A stretch of DNA of 64,000 bases from Variovorax sp. Root318D1 (GCF_001424835.1 NZ_LMCQ01000021.1:63503-127502), one strand, 5' to 3'. Numbered from the stretch's first letter, positions 37,159-45,933 are shown. A program made the numbers and translations. The notes: generated by a model not told the origin, from the letters alone.

Positions 37159-38241
37159 TCAGGCCGTCTTCGCGCCCTTTTCGTACCAGCCCTGCGACCT
37201 GTTGACCACCGCGACCACCAGCAGCATCACGGGCACTTCGATCAGCACCCCCACCACCGTGGCCAGTGCCGCGCCCGACTGGAAGCCGAACAAACTGATG
37301 GCCGTGGCCACCGCCAGCTCGAAGAAGTTGCTGGCGCCGATCAGCGCCGACGGGCCCGCCACGCAGTGCGCCACGCCCAGCTTGCGGTTGAGCACATAGG
37401 CCAGCCCCGAGTTCAGGAACACCTGGATCAAGATGGGCACCGCGAGCAGCGCAATCACCAGCGGCTGCCGCAGGATCGCTTCGCCCTGGAAGGCGAACAG
37501 CAGCACCAGCGTGAGCAGCAGCGCCGAGATCGACCATGGCCCGAGCCGCGCGGCAACCGCCTGGAAGTGCGCCGTGCCCTTCTTGAGCAGCTGCCTTCGC
37601 AGCAGCTGCGCAATGATCACCGGCACCACGATGTACAGGCCCACCGACGTCAACAGCGTGTCCCACGGCACGGTGATCGACGACAGTCCGAGCAAGAGCG
37701 CAACCACCGGCGCGAAGGCCACCACCATGATCGCGTCGTTGAGCGCCACCTGGGACAGCGTGAAGTACGGATCGCCCTTGCACAGCTGGCTCCACACGAA
37801 CACCATCGCCGTGCACGGCGCCGCGGCCAGCAAGATGAGGCCCGCGACGTAGCTGTCCAACTGTTCCGGCGGCAGCAGCGGCGCAAACACGTGGCGAATG
37901 AAGATCCACCCGAGCAGCGCCATCGAGAAAGGCTTGACGGCCCAGTTGATGAAGAGCGTGACGCCAATGCCGCGCCAATGCGCCTTCACCTGACCGAGCG
38001 CTGCGAAGTCGATCTTCAGCAGCATCGGGATGATCATCACCCAGATGAGCACGCCCACCGGCACGTTGACCTTGGCCACCTCCAGCGATGCAATGCCGCG
38101 GAACACGCCAGGCAGCCACTGGCCGAGCGCAATGCCGGCCACGATGCACAGCGCGACCCAGATCGTGAGATAGCGTTCGAAGAAGCCGATGGCGGGCGGC
38201 GGCGCGGAAGATGCAACGGCGGCGGCGGTATTGGAGCTCAT
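37159..38241 (-). CDS. arsB: Acr3-type arsenite efflux transporter
   Basis: A 360-residue protein with about ten membrane helices, starting FFERYLTIWVALCIVAGIAL. It belongs to the Acr3 family (BART superfamily), not the ArsB antiporter family: LAAAPCTAMVFVWSQLCKGD carries the conserved cysteine needed for arsenite transport, and NDAIMVVAFAPVV is the second conserved block. It extrudes As(III) across the inner membrane. The start at 38241 lies 7 bp from the arsC stop, so arsR-(arsI remnant)-arsC-acr3 form one minus-strand operon. It is the last gene and receives arsenite made by the reductases. Confidence 0.92.
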   Translation of the reverse strand: MSSNTAAAVASSAPPPAIGFFERYLTIWVALCIVAGIALGQWLPGVFRGIASLEVAKVNVPVGVLIWVMIIPMLLKIDFAALGQVKAHWRGIGVTLFINWAVKPFSMALLGWIFIRHVFAPLLPPEQLDSYVAGLILLAAAPCTAMVFVWSQLCKGDPYFTLSQVALNDAIMVVAFAPVVALLLGLSSITVPWDTLLTSVGLYIVVPVIIAQLLRRQLLKKGTAHFQAVAARLGPWSISALLLTLVLLFAFQGEAILRQPLVIALLAVPILIQVFLNSGLAYVLNRKLGVAHCVAGPSALIGASNFFELAVATAISLFGFQSGAALATVVGVLIEVPVMLLVVAVVNRSQGWYEKGAKTA

Positions 38242-38248
38242 GAAAAGG

Positions 38249-38743
38249 TCAGCTTTCGGAAATCGCGGTCAGCGCCGCCTGGAGTTCGGCGTCGGGCATC
38301 GATTCGAGCGGCAGCGCCAGCAACTGCACGAGGCGGTAGGCAATGGCTTGGCGCGTCAGCTCGAAAGCCACCCGCTTGCCCTCGTCCCCGCCCGGTGCAT
38401 TCGATGGATCGGGATAGCCCCAGTGAACCTTCACCGGGCTGCCGGGCCAATAAGGGCAGGTCTCCTGCGCCGCACTGTCGCAGACCGTGATGACAATGCG
38501 CATCACCGGGCTTGCATCGCCCGCGAATTCGTCCCAGCTCTTGCTGCGGTAGGGGGACACGTCCACGCCGGCGCCGACAAGCGCCTCGAGCGCGAAAGGA
38601 TTCAGCCGCCCGCTCGGCGCACTGCCGGCGCTGTAGGCCCGCACGTCCTTCCCCGCCTTTTGCGCCAGGTGATTGAGCATGCCTTCGGCCAGCACGCTGC
38701 GCGCCGAGTTGTGCGTGCACAGGATCAGCACGTTGACAGTCAT
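38249..38743 (-). CDS. arsC: Arsenate reductase, low-molecular-weight phosphatase fold
   Basis: A 164-residue protein of the LMW protein-tyrosine-phosphatase-like arsenate reductase group. The P-loop LCTHNSARSVLAEG near residue 8 has the CX5R signature CTHNSAR. YSAGSAPSGRLNPFALEAL and the Asp-Pro loop YPDPSNAPG (in place of DP-W) follow. It reduces arsenate to arsenite. ATG 38743 is chosen because the CX5R loop must be near the N-terminus and because this ATG overlaps the TGA of the upstream small frame. A second, unrelated arsC lies at 39256-39702 in the divergent arm. Confidence 0.9.
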   Translation of the reverse strand: MTVNVLILCTHNSARSVLAEGMLNHLAQKAGKDVRAYSAGSAPSGRLNPFALEALVGAGVDVSPYRSKSWDEFAGDASPVMRIVITVCDSAAQETCPYWPGSPVKVHWGYPDPSNAPGGDEGKRVAFELTRQAIAYRLVQLLALPLESMPDAELQAALTAISES

Positions 38744-38889
38744 TGCGCGGCTCCCTTCGCCTTGGCCATGTTCGGGATCCGCGAATGAATGGTGACGGTA
38801 TTGCTGCGCGGTGCGCAGCATGCGGATTCCGAACCGGCGAGCGCCCGCTTCTCGCCGTGCACGTTCAGATGCACGTGAAATCGCTTCAT
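38740..38889 (-). pseudogene. Probable internally deleted ArsI/CadI-like metalloenzyme remnant (49 codons)
   Basis: An intact 49-codon frame between arsR and arsC. Its first ten residues MKRFHVHLNV match the opening strand of ArsI/CadI-family vicinal-oxygen-chelate proteins (usually about 150 residues, opening MKRFHVHVxVxD). It then jumps directly to SESACCAPRSN, like the cysteine-containing C-terminal tail of the same family. The middle, including the metal-binding residues, is missing. An in-frame deletion of about 100 codons would explain this while keeping coupling to arsC: its TGA overlaps the arsC ATG. It probably has no lyase activity; a small Cys-containing peptide might still be made. 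The family match is from memory of the conserved ends, not from a search. Confidence 0.6.
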
Positions 38890-38902
38890 GGTTGCTCCTT
38901 GT

Positions 38903-39226
38903 TCAGCATGCACAAGCCTGCGCTGCCTGCGGCAGGCACGCCTCGCCCTGGCAGCAGTTTTCGGTGAGGTAGCCGATGAGCGCGTTCATCCGTTCGAACG
39001 CCGCGCGGTAGATCAGGTTGCGGCCGCTGCGCTCCTGCGTCACCAGCCCCGAATGGGTGAGCTCCTTCAGGTGGAACGACAGGCTGGTGGCCTGCACGTC
39101 GAGCGCTTCGACCAGCGCGCCGGGTGTGAGCCCCGCCGGGCCCGCCACCACCAGCGCGCGAAAGACCTGCAGGCGCACGGGCTGGGCCAACGCTGCGAGG
39201 GATCTGACGATGTCTTGTTCTTCCAT
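38903..39226 (-). CDS. arsR: ArsR-family arsenic-responsive repressor
   Basis: A 107-residue winged-helix repressor: LAQPVRLQVFRALVVAG, recognition helix region QATSLSFHLKELTHSGLV, then beta wing QERSGRNLIYR. The classical ELCVCDL metal site in helix 3 is absent; instead cysteines cluster at the C-terminus (C91, C92, C97, C105, C107), as in the Acidithiobacillus-type ArsR with a CC-x5-C site. It should release DNA on binding As(III) or Sb(III). It is the first gene of the minus-strand arsenic operon and is divergent from the second arsC. No Shine-Dalgarno is visible; the -10 is close enough to suggest a leaderless transcript. Confidence 0.9.
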   Translation of the reverse strand: MEEQDIVRSLAALAQPVRLQVFRALVVAGPAGLTPGALVEALDVQATSLSFHLKELTHSGLVTQERSGRNLIYRAAFERMNALIGYLTENCCQGEACLPQAAQACAC

Positions 39227-39261
39227 ATTTCAATAATAGTTGCATAATTGCAGGAATGCAA
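39227..39261. promoter_or_regulatory. Divergent arsenic promoter/operator region
   Basis: Only 29 bp separate the two start codons. For arsR (minus) a TATTAT -10 (39233-39238) is 17 bp from TTGCAT (39256-39261), which is made of the first two codons of the opposite gene. For arsC (plus) a CATAAT -10 lies at 39243-39248, with only a weak -35. Both -10s place the transcription start at or next to the ATG, implying leaderless mRNAs. The AT-rich imperfect dyad CAAT...ATTG across 39231-39250 is a likely ArsR operator able to shut both arms. Confidence 0.55.
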
Positions 39262-39702
39262 ACACAGCCTTCTTCCATCACCATCTTTCACAACCCGGCA
39301 TGCGGCACTTCGCGCAACACGCTGGCGCTGATCCGCAACAGCGGCGAAGAGCCGCAGGTCGTCGAATACCTGAAGACGCCGCCCAGCAAAGAGACGCTGC
39401 GCGAGCTGCTTGCCGCAATGAACATGGCGCCCCGCGCGCTTCTGCGCAAAAAAGGCACGCCGTATGAAGAGCTCGGCCTGGACGACGCAAAGTGGACGGA
39501 CGAGCAGCTGATCGACTTCATGCTCGCGCATCCGATCCTCATCAACCGGCCCATCGTGGTCACGCCCCTCGGCACGCGCCTGTGCCGCCCCTCAGAAGAA
39601 GTGCTCGACATCCTGCCCTCGCCGCAACAAGGCGCGTTCACCAAGGAAGACGGCGAAGCCGTCATCGATTCGGAGGGCCGCCGTGTCCATCGCCCTGCGT
39701 GA
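39256..39702 (+). CDS. arsC: Arsenate reductase, glutaredoxin-linked ArsC family
   Basis: A 148-residue ArsC/Spx-like thioredoxin-fold protein: TIFHNPACGTSRNTLALI contains the catalytic Cys and following Arg, and HPILINRPIVVTPLGTRLCR contains the conserved Arg of the arsenate site. It reduces As(V) using glutaredoxin and glutathione, a mechanism distinct from the phosphatase-fold ArsC in the opposite arm, so the locus has two non-homologous reductases. It overlaps arsH by 20 bp. The only purine-rich stretch, AGGA, abuts the ATG and is too close to act as a Shine-Dalgarno, fitting a leaderless message. Confidence 0.93.
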   Translation: MQTQPSSITIFHNPACGTSRNTLALIRNSGEEPQVVEYLKTPPSKETLRELLAAMNMAPRALLRKKGTPYEELGLDDAKWTDEQLIDFMLAHPILINRPIVVTPLGTRLCRPSEEVLDILPSPQQGAFTKEDGEAVIDSEGRRVHRPA

Positions 39703-40405
39703 GCTCCCCAACATCGACGCCGAGCTGTTCGACCGGCCCTCGTCCGAGCGACTGGCCAGCGCGGCATCGTTGCACCACGCACCGCGGTTCCTGCTGCTCT
39801 ACGGCTCGCTGCGCGAGCGTTCCTACAGCCGCCTGTTGACCGAAGAGGCCGCGCGCCTGCTCGAAGCGATGGGCGGCGAAACGCGCATCTTCGATCCCGC
39901 CGGCCTGCCGCTGCCGGACAGCGCACCGGACGATCACCCCAAGGTGCAGGAGCTGCGCACGCTCGCGCAATGGGCCGAGGGCATGGTGTGGTGCTCGCCC
40001 GAGCGCCACGGTTCGATGACCGGCATCATGAAAGCGCAGATCGACTGGATCCCGCTCAGCGTGGGTGCCGTGCGGCCGACGCAGGGCAAAACGCTTGCCG
40101 TCATGCAGGTGTCGGGCGGATCGCAGTCGTTCAACGCGGTGAACCAGTTGCGCGTGCTCGGTCGCTGGATGCGGATGCTGACCATTCCCAACCAGTCGTC
40201 GGTGGCCAAGGCCTTTCTCGAGTTCGACGAAGCCGGCCGCATGAAGCCATCTTCGTACTACGAGCGGGTTGTCGACGTGATGGAAGAACTCGTGAAGTTC
40301 ACGCTGCTCACGCGGGGCGCCGCCGACTACCTTGTCGATCGCTACAGTGAGCGCAAGGAAAGCGCCGAGCAGCTTTCGAAGCGGGTGAACCAGCGCGCCA
40401 TCTGA
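39683..40405 (+). CDS. arsH: ArsH NADPH-dependent FMN reductase / organoarsenical oxidase
   Basis: A 240-residue flavodoxin-like protein. FMN-binding LLLYGSLRERSYSRLLTEEA near residue 35 and the conserved SPERHGSMTGIMKAQIDWIP are diagnostic of ArsH. The family oxidises trivalent organoarsenicals to less toxic pentavalent forms and reduces quinones or metals with NADPH. The start overlaps the end of arsC by 20 bp, so both are translated from the same message. The C-terminus is normal (YLVDRYSERKESAEQLSKRV). Presence of arsH beside an apparently broken arsI-like gene suggests the strain handles methylated arsenic by oxidation rather than demethylation; this is inference. Confidence 0.94.
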   Translation: MSIALRELPNIDAELFDRPSSERLASAASLHHAPRFLLLYGSLRERSYSRLLTEEAARLLEAMGGETRIFDPAGLPLPDSAPDDHPKVQELRTLAQWAEGMVWCSPERHGSMTGIMKAQIDWIPLSVGAVRPTQGKTLAVMQVSGGSQSFNAVNQLRVLGRWMRMLTIPNQSSVAKAFLEFDEAGRMKPSSYYERVVDVMEELVKFTLLTRGAADYLVDRYSERKESAEQLSKRVNQRAI

Positions 40406-40430
40406 GGCTTTGGCCCGACAATCGGCGCCC

Positions 40431-41768
40431 ATGAACGCCAAGCCTTCGACGGCCGCGCCGGCCCCTCCATCGTCCGTGCCGCGCCCCATCCGCACCGCAG
40501 CCAGTCTGATTCTCTTGCGCGAAAGCGACCGCGGCATGGAGGTGCTGCTGCTGCGCCGCGCCGAAAAAGCCGACGACCAGAACAGCGGTGCCAGCGTGTT
40601 CCCGGGCGGCGTGGTCGACACGCATGACCGCAGTCTGCACCTGATGTGCAAGGGGCTGGACGACCTCGCCGCCAGCACGCGCCTCGGCATATCCGACGGC
40701 GGCCTCGATTACTACGCCGCCGCGGTGCGCGAATGCTTCGAGGAGGCCGGTATCCTGTTCGCGAGCGACAGCGAAGACCGCCTGGTCGAACTCGACGGTC
40801 TGCCCCCCGGCCGGCTCGAGGCCATGCGTCATGCGGCCGAACAAGGCACCGATGCGCTGCTTGCCATGTGCGAAGCACAAGGCTGGCTTCTGGCGATGGA
40901 CCGGCTGGCCTATTTCAGCCACTGGCTGACGCCGCCCGGCATGCCGCGCCGCTTCGACACCCGCTTCTTCATCGCGCAAATGCCGTCCGCCCAAGACGTA
41001 CGGCCCGACGGCCGCGAGATCGTGGCGCACATGTGGCTCAAGCCGGCCGAGGCGGTAGACCCCGCGCGCGGCCTCAAGCTGATGAATGTGACGCGGCGCA
41101 CGCTCGAGCAGTTGGCTGCTTTCGACAGCGCCGAACACTGCATGACCCATGCGCGCGCGCTCACCGGCATTCCGCTGAACATGCCGCGCCTGGCCGACGG
41201 ACCTGCGGGTCGGCGCGCGGTGAACATCGACGAGGCGGCCTATCAGGAGATCGGCCGACTCGACCCCGAGGGCCGAGGCGATGCACGCTATGCGCTCGAA
41301 GCGGGCCTGGCCACGCAGCTGTCGCCGCGCATCCGCCGCGTGGCCGGCGACGCGCAATCGCCGCACAGCTACTTCGTCAGCGGCGACGGCGGACAGTGGG
41401 CATTGATCGACCCTGCACCGCTGGGTTCGGCACAGGCCGGAGCGGCTCCGGGGCCCGTGCGCTGGCTGCTCTCGACCGCGGCCCGCACTGACGAATCGGC
41501 CGCCGCGCTCGAACATCTCCGATCGTCCTCATGGCCGGATGCCACGGTGCTGTGGCCTGAACCTGGGGAGACCCTCGACCTGAGTGGTGCCACGCTGCGC
41601 GTACTGCACTCAGGGGCGGCAATCGATGGCGCACAGGCACGCCAGTTTCTGCTGGCCGAGGAACGCTTCCTCTTCACCGGCGCTGCCGGAACGCCGGCGG
41701 TGCACACAAACGACGAGACCGAGTGGATCGCGCCGGCCAGCGGCTTCATCGTCCGGCGAATCGGCTGA
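40431..41768 (+). CDS. NUDIX hydrolase with degenerate metallo-beta-lactamase-like C-terminal domain
   Basis: About 445 residues from ATG 40431 (a TTG seven codons earlier is possible). Residues 15-220 form a NUDIX domain of the NUDT7/19-like group: SLILLRESDRGMEVLLLRRA, FPGGVVD and the box core AAVRECFEEAGILF; the first Glu of the consensus box is replaced by Leu. Residues from about 265 resemble an MBL fold (SPHSYFVSGDGGQWALIDPA), but the zinc motif HxHxDH is replaced by TAARTDESAA and later ligands are also missing, so this half is probably not catalytic. The NUDIX half may cleave CoA or nucleotide diphosphates. It follows arsH by 25 bp; whether it is part of the arsenic transcript is unclear. 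Confidence 0.8.
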   Translation: MNAKPSTAAPAPPSSVPRPIRTAASLILLRESDRGMEVLLLRRAEKADDQNSGASVFPGGVVDTHDRSLHLMCKGLDDLAASTRLGISDGGLDYYAAAVRECFEEAGILFASDSEDRLVELDGLPPGRLEAMRHAAEQGTDALLAMCEAQGWLLAMDRLAYFSHWLTPPGMPRRFDTRFFIAQMPSAQDVRPDGREIVAHMWLKPAEAVDPARGLKLMNVTRRTLEQLAAFDSAEHCMTHARALTGIPLNMPRLADGPAGRRAVNIDEAAYQEIGRLDPEGRGDARYALEAGLATQLSPRIRRVAGDAQSPHSYFVSGDGGQWALIDPAPLGSAQAGAAPGPVRWLLSTAARTDESAAALEHLRSSSWPDATVLWPEPGETLDLSGATLRVLHSGAAIDGAQARQFLLAEERFLFTGAAGTPAVHTNDETEWIAPASGFIVRRIG

Positions 41769-41778
41769 CCACGCCGAT

Positions 41779-44700
41779 TCACAGCCTGCCGATGGCCGCC
41801 TTCAGTTCCTCGAGCGACGCGGGTTTCGGCAGATGCGCGTTGAAGCCCGCTTCGAGCGCGCGGCGTGCGTCGGCCCGCCGGCCAAAGCCGGACATGGCTA
41901 TGGAAGGCAGTTCGCGCGTGCCCGGCCGCCGCCGCACCTCGGCAATGAACTGGTAGCCGTCCATCTCGGGCATGCCCAGGTCGGACACGAGTAGGTCGTA
42001 GTTGTTTGCATCGAGCAGCTCCAAGCCTTTTTTCGCGCTTTGCGCCACGTCGACGATCGCGCCTTCGAGCCGCAGCACCTCGGCAAACGGGGCCAGCGCA
42101 TCGGCATAGTCGTCCACCGCGAGCACGCGCCAGCCGCGAAGATTGACCTTGGCCGGGACCTCGTTCACCGGCACCTCCACATGCGCACCCACCCGCGGCA
42201 GCCAGACGTCGAACTCCGCGCCTTGCCCCAACCCGGCCGAATGCACCTCGACCCGGCCGCCGTGCGCCCGCGTCAACTCCTGCACCAGCGCCAGCCCGAT
42301 GCCCAGGCCGCCATTGGGCGGCGTGGCGTCGCTGCTCGCCTGGTTGAACATGCCGAAAACATGCGGAAGAAACTCCGGCGCAATGCCGCAGCCGGTGTCG
42401 CGCACCGTGAGCCGGCCAAAGTTCTCGTCGTCGGCCTTCACGCGCACTGAAATGCGTCCGCCGTCGGGCGTGAACTTGACCGCATTGCTGAGCAGGTTCC
42501 ATACGATCTGCTCGATGCGCACGCGGTCGCCGTCGCAGATCACGCCGGCTTCGCAGTCCGCCTCCAGCTCGAGCTTCTTGCCGGCCGCGCCGCCCACAGC
42601 GCCGTGCGCCGTGGCGTGCACCAGCTCGCCCAGGTCGACAGCCACGAGGTTCAGCCGCAGCTTTCCAGTGCGGATGCGCGAGAGGTCGAGCAGGTCGTTG
42701 ATGATGCGCGTCTGGCTGGCCACGGCGCGCTTGATGGTCTCGCCCACGCGCCGCACAACAGGGTTGTCGGCAGTGGCAGGCATGTGCATCAGGAGCTCGG
42801 CGTTCATCTGGATCAGGTTGAGCGGCTGCTTCAGTTCATGCGACATCACGGCCAGGAACTTGTCCTTGAGCTCGTTGGCCATCTGCGCGTTGAGGCTGGC
42901 CTTCTTCTCCTTGAAAAGCCGGTGCTCCTGCGCGAGCTCATGCTGCTTGGTGCCCGTCATGTCGCGCGCGATCTTGGCGTAGCCGCCGCCTGCCGCGGGT
43001 TCCAGCCGAGTGGTCACGCCGCTGCAGAAAAAGCGGCTGCCGTCCTTGCGCTGGTGCCAGCGCTCGTCCTCGGAGCGGCCTATTTCGCGCGCGCGGCGCA
43101 TCTCTTTTTCCGGCACGCCGTTCGCCTGGTCTTCGGCGGTGAAGATCGTCGCCAGCGGCTTGCGCAGCATTTCTTCTTCGGTGTAGCCGAAGATGCGGCG
43201 CGCACCCGCATTCCATGTAGCGATCAGGCCGTGGTCGTCGGTCGTGATGATGGCGAAGTCGCGCGTGGTGGCCGCCACCAGCCGCAGCCTTTCTTCGCCC
43301 GCTTTCACACGCTCTTCGGCGGCGGTGAGGTCGGTGATGTCGAAGAAGTTGAGGATCGCGCCTTCGATCTTGTCTTCCGCCGTGCGGTAAGGAAGGATCC
43401 GCGCCAGGTAGTGCCGCCCGTCCACGCTGGTCACGTGACGCTCGCTGATGCGCAGCTCCTTGAAGGCCGCGGCCGTGTCCTCCGCCAGTTGCGGGTAGTC
43501 GAGCCGGCTGGTGATGTCGAACAGCGAACGCCCGAGGTCGGTTGCAATCAGGTTGAACAGGTTGCTCGCATGCGGCGTGTAGCGCTTGACGTGCATGCCG
43601 CGGTCCACGAACACGGTCGCAATCTCTGACGACGCGATCAGGTTCTGCATGTCGTCGTTGATGCGGCCGCGCTCTTCCACCTTCATCTTGAGCTCGAAGT
43701 TCACCGTCACGAGCTCCTCGTTCATCGACTGCAGCTCTTCCTTGCTGGTCTCGAGTTCCTCGGTGGCGGAGCGCAGCTCCTCGTTGATGGCCTGCAGTTC
43801 CGCGTTGGAGGCCTTCAGTTCTTCGGTCGAGGTTTCGGCGCCTTCGATGGTGTCCTGCAGATGCAGCTTGAGCTGGCGGATCTCGCCTTCCATCTGGCTG
43901 ATGAGCAGTTCGCGCGCCGCATCGGCCGACTCGCCGCCTTCGGGGCGCATGCTGTCTTCCACCTCGTCGAACACCACCAGCGTGAGCTGCGGAGCGGCTT
44001 CCTTCTGGTCGTCCTTTTGCTGCTGCAGCGGACGCACGGTGATGTTGAGGAACACCTGCCGCCCGTCGTCCCGCCGCTGCACCAGCCGGGTCTCCACGCT
44101 GCCGGCCGTCTGCGCGGCCTTGAAGAGCGCGGTTCGAAGCTCCAGGCGCAGATCGGGCCGAACATTGCTCAGCAGGTTGTTCGACGGCTCGCCGCTGGCC
44201 CGCTCCATGAAGCGACCCACCCCGTTGGACAGGTGCAGCACCTCGTGCTCGCTGTTGATCAGCACGCTGGGCGGCGAAAACTGTTCCAGCGCGCGCTGGT
44301 GAAGTTCCGCAAAGCTCAGCCTTGCGGCACGCTTGGGCGAGCGCAGCACTTCCGTGGGGCCGGCCCAGCCGGGCTTTACCGGCGCATCGCTGATGAGCGG
44401 CATGTGCCGCCCCGGGGGCAGATCGGGATTCACGCGGAAGATGCGGTTCTTCTTGTCGACCGGAGTGAACAGGCTGCCCACCGCGTCGATCGATTCCGAA
44501 GTGCCCAGGAACAGGTAGCCGCCCGGCCGCAGCGCGATGCGGAACATCTCCAGAACGTGGGCCTGCGCCGCACGATCGAGATAGATCAGCAGGTTGCGGC
44601 AGCAGATGATGTCCAGCCGCGAGAACGGCGGGTCGCGCAGCAGGTTGTGCAGCGCAAAGAGCACAGGTTCGCGCACCGAGGTCGCAATGCGGTACTGGTC

Positions 44701-45933
44701 CTGCTCGATCACGAAGAACTGCCGCAGCCGCGCGGGCGAGATGTCCTCGGCGATGCCCTGCGCATAGAGGCCCCTGCGCGCCGTGGCGATGGCGCGTTCG
44801 TCGATGTCGGTGGCAAAGATCTGGATGTCGAGCGGCTTGGATTGCCGGTCGACCTGCTCGCGAAGCAGCATGCTCAGCGAATAGGCTTCCTCGCCCGTGG
44901 CGCAGCCTGCCACCCAGGCGCGCACCTGCTCGCCGGGCTGCCTGTTTGCAAGGAGCTTGGGAATCGCGTCTTGCTCGAACGCCTCGAAGGCCTCGAGATC
45001 GCGGAAGAAGTTGGTCACGCTGATCAGCATGTCCTGCAGCAGCGGCGCCGCCTCTTCGGGATGGTTGTGCAAGAAGTCTCGGTAGGCAGGCAGGTCGGCC
45101 AGGCGGTTCACCTGCAGCCGGCGCTCAATGCGGCGCAGCACCGTGGCGCGCTTGTAGTGAAGAAAGTCGTGCCGCGTGTAGGTGCGCAACAGCGCCATGA
45201 TCTCCTGCAGCGCTTTCTCGGCCTGCCGGGCCGCGTCCCCGCCGCTGTCTGCCTCGGGGGTGAGTTCCACCTGCTCGTCATCCGGCATGCGAATGCGCCG
45301 GGCGTTGTGCCAATGCTCGACCAGGCGCGGACCCATCTCGGCGGCGGGCAGCACGATGTCGACCATGCCGGTGCCAATGGCCGCGCGCGGCATGCCGTCG
45401 TGCGCCGCGTCCTCGGGCAGCTGCGCCATGGTCAAGCCGCCGTTTTCCTTCACGCGCGTGAGCCCGACCGCACCGTCGCTGCCCGTGCCCGACATCACGA
45501 TGCAGACGGCCCGCTCCCTGTGCACCTCGGCCATGGTGCGAAAGAACACGTCCACCGCCACCTGGTGGCCCCTCACGCGCTCGCCGGGCGCGACCCGCAC
45601 GTAGCCGTCATCCATGGTCAGCTCGATGCCCGGCGGAATCACGTAGACATGGTTCGCCTCCACCGGTGCCGGGTGCGTGACCTGGGTCACCGGCAATTGG
45701 GTGGAGCGCTGCAGTATCTCGGCCGCGTTGCTCTCATGCTTGGGCGAGAGATGCAGGATGACGACAAAGGCCATGCCCGGGTCGGCCGGCATCTGCTCGA
45801 AGAAGCGGATCAATGCTTCCAGCCCGCCCGCGGAGGCACCGATACCGATGATCGGAAAGTTCAGCGTGCTGGGCGTGAGCTTGCGTTCAGTACTGGCGGG
45901 AGAGGAAGGCGGAGGCGGGTTCGATGTGGGCAT
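41779..45933 (-). CDS. CheB-CheR-PAS hybrid histidine kinase with receiver domain
   Basis: 1384 residues. CheB methylesterase (about 25-210): GIGASAGGLEALI, VILHLSPKHESNAAEIL and VMSGTGSDGAVGL give the Ser-His-Asp triad, but the usual N-terminal receiver is absent. CheR methyltransferase (about 225-500): VRAWVAGCATGEEAYSLSML and DIICCRNLLIYLD. A long coiled coil (roughly 640-750, repeated EELxSxxEEL) leads to two PAS domains. A HisKA domain (VMSHELKQPLNLIQMNAELL near 1035), an HATPase domain (NLLSNAVKF, DTGCGIAPE, GLGIGLALVQEL) and a C-terminal receiver (VLAVDDYADA, LLVSDLGMPEMDG) follow. All catalytic signatures are present. Such proteins appear to couple chemotaxis-type methyl chemistry to phosphorelay; the output is unknown and no MCP gene is nearby. 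Confidence 0.9.
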   Translation of the reverse strand: MPTSNPPPPSSPASTERKLTPSTLNFPIIGIGASAGGLEALIRFFEQMPADPGMAFVVILHLSPKHESNAAEILQRSTQLPVTQVTHPAPVEANHVYVIPPGIELTMDDGYVRVAPGERVRGHQVAVDVFFRTMAEVHRERAVCIVMSGTGSDGAVGLTRVKENGGLTMAQLPEDAAHDGMPRAAIGTGMVDIVLPAAEMGPRLVEHWHNARRIRMPDDEQVELTPEADSGGDAARQAEKALQEIMALLRTYTRHDFLHYKRATVLRRIERRLQVNRLADLPAYRDFLHNHPEEAAPLLQDMLISVTNFFRDLEAFEAFEQDAIPKLLANRQPGEQVRAWVAGCATGEEAYSLSMLLREQVDRQSKPLDIQIFATDIDERAIATARRGLYAQGIAEDISPARLRQFFVIEQDQYRIATSVREPVLFALHNLLRDPPFSRLDIICCRNLLIYLDRAAQAHVLEMFRIALRPGGYLFLGTSESIDAVGSLFTPVDKKNRIFRVNPDLPPGRHMPLISDAPVKPGWAGPTEVLRSPKRAARLSFAELHQRALEQFSPPSVLINSEHEVLHLSNGVGRFMERASGEPSNNLLSNVRPDLRLELRTALFKAAQTAGSVETRLVQRRDDGRQVFLNITVRPLQQQKDDQKEAAPQLTLVVFDEVEDSMRPEGGESADAARELLISQMEGEIRQLKLHLQDTIEGAETSTEELKASNAELQAINEELRSATEELETSKEELQSMNEELVTVNFELKMKVEERGRINDDMQNLIASSEIATVFVDRGMHVKRYTPHASNLFNLIATDLGRSLFDITSRLDYPQLAEDTAAAFKELRISERHVTSVDGRHYLARILPYRTAEDKIEGAILNFFDITDLTAAEERVKAGEERLRLVAATTRDFAIITTDDHGLIATWNAGARRIFGYTEEEMLRKPLATIFTAEDQANGVPEKEMRRAREIGRSEDERWHQRKDGSRFFCSGVTTRLEPAAGGGYAKIARDMTGTKQHELAQEHRLFKEKKASLNAQMANELKDKFLAVMSHELKQPLNLIQMNAELLMHMPATADNPVVRRVGETIKRAVASQTRIINDLLDLSRIRTGKLRLNLVAVDLGELVHATAHGAVGGAAGKKLELEADCEAGVICDGDRVRIEQIVWNLLSNAVKFTPDGGRISVRVKADDENFGRLTVRDTGCGIAPEFLPHVFGMFNQASSDATPPNGGLGIGLALVQELTRAHGGRVEVHSAGLGQGAEFDVWLPRVGAHVEVPVNEVPAKVNLRGWRVLAVDDYADALAPFAEVLRLEGAIVDVAQSAKKGLELLDANNYDLLVSDLGMPEMDGYQFIAEVRRRPGTRELPSIAMSGFGRRADARRALEAGFNAHLPKPASLEELKAAIGRL

